In this document: positions 1-5,201 of the stretch, piece by piece
Layout: every line of letters starts with the position of its first letter
How positions within the stretch are numbered: the stretch's first letter is position 1
From: an uncultured Ruminococcus sp.
GTDB lineage: Bacteria; Bacillota; Clostridia; Oscillospirales; Ruminococcaceae
NCBI GenBank assembly: GCA_947589205.1
Contig: CANQCJ010000155.1
Span: 1-5,201 of the forward strand
Length of the DNA: 5,201 nucleotides
Reading direction: 5' to 3'
Program-made: the position numbers and the translations under genes
Notes under the pieces: generated by a model
What the model was told of the DNA's origin: nothing
Seen by the model: only the letters and a program-made list of their open reading frames with translations
Database searches by the model: none

Positions 1-1
1 G

Positions 2-805
2 GTAAAGGCTCTCGCGCTCGAACACGAAACGCCGGTATATCAGCCCAAAAGCTTAAAGACCGATGCGGACGAATATATTGAGATCCTCAAAGACTTGAAG
101 CCCGACTGCATAGCCGTTGCGGCATACGGAAAAATATTGCCGAAGCAGGTGCTCGATATACCGAAATACGGCTGCATAAACGTTCACGCTTCTCTGCTGC
201 CGAAATACCGGGGAGCCGCGCCGATACAGCGCGCGATAATAAACGATGAAAAATATACCGGCGTCACGACCATGCTTATGGCGGAGGGTCTCGATACCGG
301 AGATATGCTTTTGCAGCAGCAGACGGAGATCGGCGAAAACGAGACCGCTTCTGAGCTTTTTGAAAGGCTTGCCGACATCGGCGCGCAGCTTTTGACAGAA
401 ACGCTCAAGGCCGCCGAAAACGGCTCTCTCTCCCCCAAGCCGCAGGACGACGAGCTTGCAAGCTATTCGCCTATGATCGAAAAAAGCATCTGTCATATTG
501 ATCTTAACAGACCGGTGCGGGAGGTACACAAGCTTATCTGCGGACTTTCCGAACAGCCCTGCGCTTATATAATGTTAAATTCTAAACGGCTTAAAATATA
601 CCGATCGCAGATAATTTCCGACGCTCTCCCGGACGGCTGCTCCGCGGGAACGTTCGTTGGTAAAAAGCACTTTGATATCGCCTGCAGCGACGGTATCATC
701 AGATTCTGCGAGATACAGAACGAGGGCGGAAAACGCATGAGCGGCGAAGCCTTCCTGAACGGAAAAGCTATCCCGTTCGGTCAAATGCTGAATATCCCGA
801 CCTAA
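2..805 (+). CDS. fmt: Methionyl-tRNA formyltransferase, 5'-truncated by window edge
   Basis: Transfers the formyl group of 10-formyltetrahydrofolate to the amino group of Met-tRNAfMet in the cytoplasm, making the initiator tRNA for translation. The frame is open from the first bases, so the start lies upstream; the TTG at 95 is an internal leucine. The fragment has 267 residues. Family signatures are a VYQPKSLK stretch near residue 12, the catalytic core NVHASLLPKYRGAAPI (residues 60-75) and GLDTGDML (96-103). The catalytic triad known from E. coli (N106, H108, D144) matches N60, H62 and D98 with identical spacing, so about 46 residues are missing and the full protein would be ~313 aa, normal for Fmt. 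The C-terminal tRNA-binding domain starts near YSPMI and ends with a conserved FLNG stretch. Small departures there (SEQPCA where NPxPGA is usual; L for W after ID) look like ordinary drift. The stop is TAA. rsmB follows after 26 bases. Confidence 0.96.
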   Translation, partial: VKALALEHETPVYQPKSLKTDADEYIEILKDLKPDCIAVAAYGKILPKQVLDIPKYGCINVHASLLPKYRGAAPIQRAIINDEKYTGVTTMLMAEGLDTGDMLLQQQTEIGENETASELFERLADIGAQLLTETLKAAENGSLSPKPQDDELASYSPMIEKSICHIDLNRPVREVHKLICGLSEQPCAYIMLNSKRLKIYRSQIISDALPDGCSAGTFVGKKHFDIACSDGIIRFCEIQNEGGKRMSGEAFLNGKAIPFGQMLNIPT

Positions 806-815
806 AGACTATCAC

Positions 816-820
816 GGAGG
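816..820 (+). promoter_or_regulatory. Ribosome binding site of rsmB
   Basis: GGAGG lies 11 bases before the TTG at 832, slightly far but usable. It decides the start: there is no in-frame ATG or GTG between the preceding in-frame region and the TTG, and the next in-frame ATG (position 943) is inside the NusB-like domain. Confidence 0.7.
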
Positions 821-831
821 CTGATAACGGC

Positions 832-2139
832 TTGTCAGAAAAAGAAAATCCAAGGAAAACAGCGGTAAAGCTGCTCTGCCGTCTTGAAGAGACGGGCGCG
901 TATTCAAATCTTCTGCTTGACGAGCATTTCAAACGTTCGGCGATGGACGCAAGAGACAAAAATTTCTGCGCCGCGCTTTTTTACGGAACGCTCGAACGCA
1001 GATATACTCTCGATGAAATAATCAGCGTCTATTCGGACAAGCCGAACGAAAAACGATCCGCCGTTATACAAAATATCCTCCGCACCGCGCTTTACCAGAT
1101 AAGATATTTAAACGGCGTACCCGACAGCGCGGCGGTAAACGAAGCAGTCAAGCTTGCCGCAAAAGAACGCAATCCTGCGGCAAAGGGCTTTGTAAACGCT
1201 CTGCTTCGCGCTTATCTTAGAAACGACAAAAGCTTCGGCGAATACCGAGACAAAGCCCGGCAGCTTGCGTTTGAATATTCCGCGCCGCCCGAGCTTGTTC
1301 AAAAATGGCTGGACGAATACGGCGCCGACAGCACCCGCGCCATACTTTCAAGCTCGCTCGGAAGTCCGCCCGTTACCGCTAAAGTAAACACCCTGCGCAT
1401 CGAGCCGTCAAAGCTTGTGAAAAAGCTCAAAGAGGAAGGCTGCGAAGCGAGGATAAATAAATATTTTGATGATTGTCTCGATATACGCGTTGCTTCGCCG
1501 GAAAGCACGGAAAGCTTCAGGTCGGGGCTGTTCCACGTTCAGGATATTTCCTGCAGGATATGCTGCGGCGCGCTCGGCGCAAAGCCGGATATGACGGTGC
1601 TCGATATGTGCGGTTCGCCGGGGGGGAAGGCTTTTACCATAGCCGAAATCATGGAAAATTCCGGCAGACTGCTTTCTTTCGACCTGCACAAAAACCGCGT
1701 CAGGCTTATAAAAAGCGGCGCGCAAAGGCTCGGTCTCGATATTATCACGGCTGACGAAAACGACGCTAAGCTCTTTAACAGCTCCCTCCCGCCTGCCGAC
1801 GCCGTTCTCTGCGACGTTCCCTGCTCGGGTCTCGGCGTTATACGCCGCAAGCCGGAGATAAAATACAAAGGGCTTGAGGAATTTGCGAGGCTGCCGCAGA
1901 TACAGTACGAAATTTTGGACTGTTCGGCGAGGTATGTGAAAGCAGGAGGTACGCTTGTTTATTCGACCTGTACCCTTTCAAGGGCGGAAAACGACGAGGT
2001 CATGGATAAATTTTTCGCTCTTCACCCGGAATTTTCTCCCGCAAAAATAGCGTTCGTAAATTCCGAAAGAGCGTCGATAACGCCGGATATGTTTGATTCC
2101 GATGGATTTTTTATAGCTAAGGCTGTCAGAACGAGGTGA
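832..2139 (+). CDS. rsmB: 16S rRNA (cytosine-967-C5)-methyltransferase RsmB
   Basis: Methylates C5 of cytosine 967 (E. coli numbering) in 16S rRNA using S-adenosylmethionine; cytoplasmic, acting on the small subunit RNA. The protein has 435 residues, close to the 429 of E. coli RsmB. Residues ~6-130 form the NusB-like RNA-binding domain (RKTAVKLL, then GVPDSAAVNEAVKLAK-like and KGFVNALLR segments). The VNTLRI stretch (185-190) opens the second part. The SAM-binding motif is DMCGSPGGK (258-266), with GS where AA is usual. DVPCSGLG (328-335) holds the cysteine that releases product (C331), and STCTLSRAEN (378-387) holds the catalytic nucleophile C380. The C-terminus ends in the usual DSDGFFIAK. 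The QDIS region carries three extra cysteines (C241, C244, C245), which I cannot explain. The TTG start is supported by GGAGG upstream and by the protein beginning where the family does. The TGA stop is four bases before rlmN and overlaps its ribosome binding site, suggesting coupled translation. Confidence 0.96.
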   Translation: MSEKENPRKTAVKLLCRLEETGAYSNLLLDEHFKRSAMDARDKNFCAALFYGTLERRYTLDEIISVYSDKPNEKRSAVIQNILRTALYQIRYLNGVPDSAAVNEAVKLAAKERNPAAKGFVNALLRAYLRNDKSFGEYRDKARQLAFEYSAPPELVQKWLDEYGADSTRAILSSSLGSPPVTAKVNTLRIEPSKLVKKLKEEGCEARINKYFDDCLDIRVASPESTESFRSGLFHVQDISCRICCGALGAKPDMTVLDMCGSPGGKAFTIAEIMENSGRLLSFDLHKNRVRLIKSGAQRLGLDIITADENDAKLFNSSLPPADAVLCDVPCSGLGVIRRKPEIKYKGLEEFARLPQIQYEILDCSARYVKAGGTLVYSTCTLSRAENDEVMDKFFALHPEFSPAKIAFVNSERASITPDMFDSDGFFIAKAVRTR

Positions 2140-2140
2140 G
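2134..2140 (+). promoter_or_regulatory. Ribosome binding site of rlmN, overlapping the rsmB stop
   Basis: AGGTGAG matches the right half of the GGAGGTGA consensus and sits three bases before the TTG at 2144. The rsmB stop TGA (2137-2139) is inside it, so ribosomes finishing rsmB are placed directly on the rlmN start. This supports the TTG; the next in-frame ATG (2222, residue 27) would remove the conserved N-terminal helix. Confidence 0.6.
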
Positions 2141-2143
2141 CTT

Positions 2144-3190
2144 TTGTACATCACGGACGAAAACGGCAGGACCGATATACTTAGTCTCGAGCTTGACGAG
2201 CTGACAAGCGTTCTTGTTCAAATGGGAGAAAAACCATTTCGCGCAAAACAGATCTACGATTGGCTCCACTGCAAGGGCGCGGAAGATTTTTCACAAATGA
2301 CTAATCTTTCTGCACAATTAAGAGACAAATTAAATGAAAAATTTTGTTTAAAATCACTATTTATCTGCAAAAGACTTGAATCTTCTGCCGATAATACTGT
2401 AAAATATCTATATAGGCTTAGCGACGGCGATCATGTCGAATCGGTGCTCATGGAATATGAGCACGGAAACACCATTTGCATCTCTACTCAGGCGGGCTGC
2501 AAAATGGGCTGTAAATTCTGCGCTTCGACCATCGCCGGCTTCAAAAGAGATCTGCTGCCGAGTGAAATGCTTTCCCAGATATACACAGCGCAGCGCGACA
2601 GCGGCAGAAAAATAAACGGCGCGGTGCTTATGGGTATCGGCGAACCGCTCGATAATTTTGACAACGTTATCTGCTTTTTAAAGCTGCTCTCCTCCAAAGA
2701 GGGCATGAATATGTCGCTTCGGCACGTTTCATTGTCGACCTGCGGCATTGTCCCGAGGATCTATGAGCTTGCCGAATTAAAGCTCGGCATAACGCTGTCG
2801 ATATCGCTTCACGCGCCGGACAATATTACCAGAAGCGCGCTCATGCCGATAAACAGCGTTTATAATATCGAAGAGCTTATGAAAGCGTGCAGGTATTATT
2901 TCTCGCTGACCGGCAGACGTATAAGCTTTGAGTACGCGCTTATACGCGGACAAAACGATTCTTTTGAGGACGCTGAAAGGCTCGCGAAGCTTCTCGGCGG
3001 CTTCAACTGCCATGTAAACATAATCCCCGTAAACAAGATAAAGGAAAGAAGCTTTACCTCCGACCGCGCCGCCGCGCAGAGATTTAAAAATATGCTCTGC
3101 TCGCTCGGTCTTAACGCTACGGTCAGAAGAACGCTCGGGGCGGACATCGAGGCTGCCTGCGGACAGCTTCGCAGAGAATATCAGTCATAA
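2144..3190 (+). CDS. rlmN: Dual-specificity 23S rRNA A2503 / tRNA A37 C2-methyltransferase RlmN
   Basis: Radical-SAM enzyme that adds a methyl group to C2 of A2503 in 23S rRNA (peptidyl-transferase centre) and, in characterised homologues, of A37 in some tRNAs. Length is 348 aa, typical. The N-terminal accessory domain has GEKPFRAKQIYDW (28-40) and MTNL (52-55). The [4Fe-4S] cluster motif CxxxCxxC is C119, C123, C126. GIGEPLDN (164-171) is the SAM-contacting GEP motif. C339 in GADIEAACGQL corresponds to the cysteine methylated during catalysis (C355 in E. coli), C112 to E. coli C118, and E99 to E. coli E105, so the full catalytic set appears present. It is RlmN rather than the resistance enzyme Cfr because of the housekeeping context and the DIEAACGQL ending. 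Codons 47-91 are strikingly AT-rich (see separate entry). The stop is TAA followed at once by an in-frame TAG. Confidence 0.96.
   Translation: MYITDENGRTDILSLELDELTSVLVQMGEKPFRAKQIYDWLHCKGAEDFSQMTNLSAQLRDKLNEKFCLKSLFICKRLESSADNTVKYLYRLSDGDHVESVLMEYEHGNTICISTQAGCKMGCKFCASTIAGFKRDLLPSEMLSQIYTAQRDSGRKINGAVLMGIGEPLDNFDNVICFLKLLSSKEGMNMSLRHVSLSTCGIVPRIYELAELKLGITLSISLHAPDNITRSALMPINSVYNIEELMKACRYYFSLTGRRISFEYALIRGQNDSFEDAERLAKLLGGFNCHVNIIPVNKIKERSFTSDRAAAQRFKNMLCSLGLNATVRRTLGADIEAACGQLRREYQS
2282..2416 (+). other. AT-rich, codon-shifted patch inside rlmN
   Basis: Counting bases gives about 27% G+C for 2281-2400 (33 of 120), against 50% for 2221-2280 (30 of 60) and 50% for 2461-2520 (30 of 60). 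Leucine codons in the patch are TTA, CTA and CTT only, and glutamine is CAA; surrounding genes favour CTC, CTG, CTT and CAG. The encoded residues (~47-91) still fit the RlmN N-terminal domain and its linker to the radical-SAM core, so the frame is intact. The composition change is directly seen; its cause is unknown. Confidence 0.75.
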
Positions 3191-3191
3191 T

Positions 3192-3206
3192 AGGAAGGAC
3201 GGTGAT
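3192..3206 (+). promoter_or_regulatory. Ribosome binding site of prpC, decides ATG over GTG
   Basis: The sequence reads AGGAAGGACGGTGAT, a near copy of the anti-Shine-Dalgarno complement AAGGAGGTGAT with an extra CG. GGTGAT ends four bases before the ATG at 3211, which is good spacing. The in-frame GTG at 3202 is itself part of this GGTGAT element and would leave only a few bases after AAGG, so the ATG is preferred. Confidence 0.6.
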
Positions 3207-3210
3207 CTTT

Positions 3211-3939
3211 ATGTATTTGTCATATAATTCCAATATAGGAAGCGTGCGCGCCGAAAATCAGGATAAGATCTGCGCCGGTTTTCTTTACGATGACGTTTCG
3301 CTCGCCGTAGTGTGCGACGGCATGGGCGGAGCCGCCTCCGGCGCGGTGGCAAGCGAGATCGCCGCGACCGAGATCTACAGGCGCGTCGCAGAGGGCTACC
3401 GCAGAGAAATGAAGCCGCAGACTATAAGAAATCTGCTCGAGACCGCCGTTGCCGCGGCTAACAGCATAGTTTACGAAAAAAGCTGCGAGGACATAGAGAA
3501 AAACGGCATGGGCACTACCTGCGTTGCAGCTCTCGTTGCCGGAAAGCACGCTTATATAATAAACGTCGGCGACAGCAGAGCCTATATCATGAACGATAAG
3601 GGAATACGCGCCGTGACGGAGGATCACACCTATGTTAATATGCTCTATAAGCACGGCGAGATAACATATGACGAAATGCTCAATCACAAGATGAGAAACA
3701 TCATTACACGCGCCGTGGGAGTCGATCCGCAGGTCGAGCCTGATTTCTTCGAGCTTGAAGAAACAGGCAACTTCGCACTGTTTTTGTGTACTGACGGATT
3801 ATATCTTTATTGCACCGAAAAAATCATATACGATACCGTATTTAACAAAAATCTCGACGACGGCGTATCTGATTTGATAGATTACTGCAATTACTGCGGA
3901 GGAAAGGATAATATTTCCGCCGCCGTGATAGCAAACTAA
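3211..3939 (+). CDS. prpC: PP2C-family Ser/Thr protein phosphatase PrpC (Stp type)
   Basis: Metal-dependent (Mn/Mg) cytoplasmic phosphatase that removes phosphate from Ser/Thr residues of the partner kinase and its substrates. The protein has 242 residues, about the ~240-255 usual for PrpC/Stp. PP2C motifs appear in order: IGSVRAENQD (9-18), with metal-site D18; CDGMGG (35-40), with metal-site D36; GTTCVAALV (101-109); NVGDSRAY (118-125); TEDHTYVNMLYKHGEIT (136-152); RNIITRAVG (162-170); CTDGLY (193-198), with D195; GGKDNIS (230-236), with D233. All metal-binding aspartates are there. C35 replaces the common Ala before DGMGG, a mild variation. No signal peptide or membrane segment is seen. 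GTG at 3202 would add three residues; ATG is better spaced from the ribosome binding site. It lies 20 bases after rlmN and 34 before the kinase, the classical phosphatase-kinase pairing. Confidence 0.95.
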   Translation: MYLSYNSNIGSVRAENQDKICAGFLYDDVSLAVVCDGMGGAASGAVASEIAATEIYRRVAEGYRREMKPQTIRNLLETAVAAANSIVYEKSCEDIEKNGMGTTCVAALVAGKHAYIINVGDSRAYIMNDKGIRAVTEDHTYVNMLYKHGEITYDEMLNHKMRNIITRAVGVDPQVEPDFFELEETGNFALFLCTDGLYLYCTEKIIYDTVFNKNLDDGVSDLIDYCNYCGGKDNISAAVIAN

Positions 3940-3957
3940 AAAATAGGATCAAAGAAC

Positions 3958-3962
3958 AGGAG
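3958..3962 (+). promoter_or_regulatory. Ribosome binding site of pknB
   Basis: AGGAG lies 11 bases before the ATG at 3974. The 34-base gap after prpC is AT-rich but has no hairpin-plus-T-run, so I see no terminator between phosphatase and kinase. Confidence 0.6.
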
Positions 3963-3973
3963 TTGAATTTTTC

Positions 3974-5188
3974 ATGAGCTATATCGGCACAAGGCTCGAT
4001 AACAGATATGAGATTACCGAGCAGATAGGCACCGGCGGAATGGCCGACGTCTATAAAGCGCACGATCTTGCTGAAGATCGCATTGTCGCTGTAAAGATAT
4101 TGAAGGACGAATTTTCCGAAAACGCTGATTTTCTTAGAAGATTCCGCAACGAGAGCAAAGCTATCGCCGTACTCTCTCACCCCAATATCGTTAAAATATA
4201 TGACGTAGGTCTTGATGATGATATAAAATTCATCGTCATGGAATATATTGACGGTATCACGCTTAAGGATTTCATAGAACAGCAGGGCGTGCTGCGCTGG
4301 AAGGACGCGCTGTTTTTCATAACCCAGATACTCCGCGCGCTTCAGCACGCGCATGACAAGGGTATCGTTCACAGAGATATAAAACCGCAGAACATCATGC
4401 TCTTTGAGGACGGCACTATCAAGGTCATGGATTTCGGCATAGCGAGATTTTCCCGCATCGACGGAAAGACCCTTTCGGATAAGACCGTCGGCTCTGTCCA
4501 CTACATCTCACCGGAACAGGCAAGGGGCGATATGACCGACGAAAGAAGCGACATCTATTCTGTCGGCGTAATGCTTTATGAAATGCTCACCGGCAAAAAG
4601 CCTTACGACGGCGACACGCCCGTGGCTATCGCTCTAAAGCATATGCAGGAGGACTGCGTCGCTCCTCGCGAGATAACGCCCACAATTCCCGAAGCGCTTG
4701 AAGAGATCGTGCTTCACGCTATGGAAAAGGATCCCGCAAGAAGATACCAGTCGGCTGCCGATATGATAAAGGATATAGACACATTTAAGCTCGATCCTAC
4801 CGTTGTTTTCGGTTACGGCGCTGTAGGCGCTGCACCCGAGCCGGTAAGATATTTCGATCCCGCGCCCGAGCCTGTTCCGCAGGTAAAATTCACCGAACGC
4901 AGGAATTATGAATACGAAAACGACAGAGACGACGATTATGACGACGACGAGGACGAATATGACGACACCCGCCGCAGCTACGTCGTTCCGATAATGCTTG
5001 CAGTTACCGTTGCGGTAGTTATCATGGCTTCTCTCGTTATCGCCTACTACGCTATCAAAAACTTCGGTACCGACGCTACCCACAAGGGAAATATCGAGAT
5101 ACCGAATTTTGTCGGAATGAATATCGTTCAGGTAGAGCAGCAGTACGGCGACAAGCTGTATTTCAAAATCGTTTTCTCTTTCCAGTAG
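3974..5188 (+). CDS. pknB: PASTA-type membrane Ser/Thr kinase (PknB/PrkC), early stop in first PASTA domain
   Basis: Hanks-type kinase that phosphorylates Ser/Thr on proteins of cell-wall synthesis, division and translation; homologues sense muropeptides or lipid II through outside PASTA repeats. The cytoplasmic kinase domain (~12-272) is complete: P-loop GTGGMADVYKA (19-29), ATP lysine K41, helix-C E60, HRDIKPQN (133-140) with catalytic D135, DFG (153-155), and an activation loop to SPE (179-181) with T166, S168, T171 and S174 as likely autophosphorylation sites. Then come a linker with two APEPV copies (287-291, 297-301), an acidic tract (313-331), positively charged RR (333-334), and one membrane helix (~337-359). 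The outside part starts a PASTA repeat at IPNFVG (376-381) but TAG ends the frame at residue 404, before the repeat is complete. Relatives are usually ~550-700 aa with one to several repeats, so this is probably a truncated or interrupted gene. It would still be an anchored kinase with an intact catalytic domain, but likely blind to wall fragments. Confidence 0.92.
   Translation: MSYIGTRLDNRYEITEQIGTGGMADVYKAHDLAEDRIVAVKILKDEFSENADFLRRFRNESKAIAVLSHPNIVKIYDVGLDDDIKFIVMEYIDGITLKDFIEQQGVLRWKDALFFITQILRALQHAHDKGIVHRDIKPQNIMLFEDGTIKVMDFGIARFSRIDGKTLSDKTVGSVHYISPEQARGDMTDERSDIYSVGVMLYEMLTGKKPYDGDTPVAIALKHMQEDCVAPREITPTIPEALEEIVLHAMEKDPARRYQSAADMIKDIDTFKLDPTVVFGYGAVGAAPEPVRYFDPAPEPVPQVKFTERRNYEYENDRDDDYDDDEDEYDDTRRSYVVPIMLAVTVAVVIMASLVIAYYAIKNFGTDATHKGNIEIPNFVGMNIVQVEQQYGDKLYFKIVFSFQ
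4910..4966 (+). repeat. Low-complexity GAC/GAT/GAA tract coding for an acidic juxtamembrane segment
   Basis: Repeated GAC, GAT, GAA and GAG codons encode kinase residues 313-331, nearly all Asp or Glu with tyrosines at 314, 322 and 329. The tract lies just inside the membrane helix, followed by TRRSY. Repeats of this type can change length by replication slippage. The strand-complement runs of GTC make misleading open frames on the other strand. Confidence 0.75.
4982..5050 (+). other. Sequence coding for the single transmembrane helix of PknB
   Basis: Codons 337-359 encode about 23 uninterrupted hydrophobic residues (rich in Val, Ala, Ile, Met). Arg333-Arg334 lie on the N-terminal side, so by the positive-inside rule the kinase domain is cytoplasmic and the C-terminal PASTA part is outside. 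Confidence 0.9.
5099..5188 (+). other. Start of first PASTA repeat, interrupted by in-frame TAG
   Basis: Residues 376-404 begin with IPNFVGMN, then a helix-like VEQQYGDK and a strand-like YFKIVFSFQ, the usual first half of a PASTA repeat (~65-70 aa in full). TAG at 5186-5188 stops it. The same frame then reads Q-F-S-V to the window end. This fits the strand and loop that normally precede the conserved Gly-Val turn, but only four codons are visible. Confidence 0.65.
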
Positions 5189-5201
5189 CAGTTCTCTGTC
5201 A

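Larger units (their letters stand above)
2..5188 (+). other. Probable operon fmt-rsmB-rlmN-prpC-pknB
   Basis: Five same-strand genes are separated by 26, 4, 20 and 34 bases. No intergenic hairpin with a T-run is seen, and the order matches the B. subtilis cluster, where priA-def lies upstream and rsgA-rpe downstream. Co-transcription is inferred from spacing and known synteny; no promoter for the whole unit is inside the window. Confidence 0.8.

Noticed and set aside
95..97. TTG as the start of fmt
   Set aside because: The frame upstream to position 2 encodes typical Fmt residues (VYQPKSLK), so this TTG is an internal leucine codon.
53..529. Minus-strand open frame of 158 codons
   Set aside because: It runs opposite the catalytic core of fmt, whose protein is clearly conserved; the antisense product resembles no family I know.
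1473..1754. Plus-strand open frame of 93 codons in a second frame of rsmB
   Set aside because: It overlaps the SAM-binding core of rsmB, is very rich in Arg and Lys as out-of-frame reads often are, and has no family match I recognise.
2479..2530. rlmN as the antibiotic-resistance methyltransferase Cfr
   Set aside because: Both families share the CxxxCxxC cluster motif, but the conserved housekeeping gene order and the RlmN-type GADIEAACGQL ending favour RlmN.
3220..3687. Minus-strand open frame of 155 codons
   Set aside because: It mirrors the conserved PP2C motifs of prpC and shows no domain of its own.
3940..3973. Possible terminator or promoter between prpC and pknB
   Set aside because: The gap is AT-rich but only 34 bases, with no inverted repeat and no pair of promoter hexamers; it holds just the AGGAG site.
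3842..4501. Long open frame (219 codons) on the minus strand
   Set aside because: It lies antisense to the complete kinase domain of pknB and the end of prpC, has no recognisable domain, and is explained by the codon pattern of the sense genes.
4634..5083. Minus-strand open frame of 149 codons with Val-rich, membrane-like stretches
   Set aside because: The apparent hydrophobic run is the reverse complement of the GAC-rich acidic tract of the kinase, which reads as GTC valines.
5161..5201. Frameshift in place of the nonsense codon at the end of the kinase
   Set aside because: The two other frames are open to the window end but give serine-rich or unrelated residues, while the original frame reads more like a PASTA strand; only 13 bases follow the stop, so this is a preference and not proof.

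Overview
This window suggests a Gram-positive bacterium of the Clostridia (Firmicutes/Bacillota). The best evidence is gene order: fmt, rsmB, rlmN, prpC, pknB (prkC), all on the + strand. This is the order of the well-known Firmicute cluster described in Bacillus subtilis as priA-def-fmt-rsmB-rlmN-prpC-prkC-rsgA-rpe. Base composition is about half G+C in the stretches I counted. Two genes start with TTG, and the ribosome binding sites resemble parts of AAGGAGGTGATC. A more exact placement (for example Oscillospirales) would be a guess.

Layout. Positions 2-805 hold the last ~85% of fmt (methionyl-tRNA formyltransferase), cut by the window edge. Positions 832-2139 hold complete rsmB (16S rRNA m5C967 methyltransferase with an N-terminal NusB-like domain). 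Positions 2144-3190 hold complete rlmN (radical-SAM methyltransferase for 23S rRNA A2503 and tRNA A37). Positions 3211-3939 hold complete prpC (PP2C-type Ser/Thr phosphatase). Positions 3974-5188 hold a membrane-anchored PASTA-type Ser/Thr kinase whose reading frame stops after only about 29 residues of its first PASTA repeat. The gaps between genes are 26, 4, 20 and 34 bases. None contains a visible terminator or promoter, so the five genes look co-transcribed. No stretch over 300 bases lacks a gene. I see no RNA gene, mobile element, CRISPR array or attachment site.

How the genes fit together. The first three act on translation: formylation of initiator Met-tRNA, modification of 16S rRNA in the small subunit, and modification of the 23S peptidyl-transferase region and tRNA. 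The last two form a phosphatase/kinase pair. In related bacteria the kinase's outside PASTA repeats sense cell-wall fragments, its inside domain phosphorylates cell-wall, division and translation proteins, and PrpC reverses this.

This is mainly a conserved housekeeping region, and I found no new multi-gene system. Three points deserve a second look. (1) An in-frame TAG interrupts the first PASTA domain of the kinase, and PASTA-compatible codons seem to continue after it. (2) A patch of ~135 bases inside rlmN is about 27% G+C and uses different codons, although the protein stays normal. (3) The kinase has an unusually Asp/Tyr-rich acidic tract just before its membrane segment.
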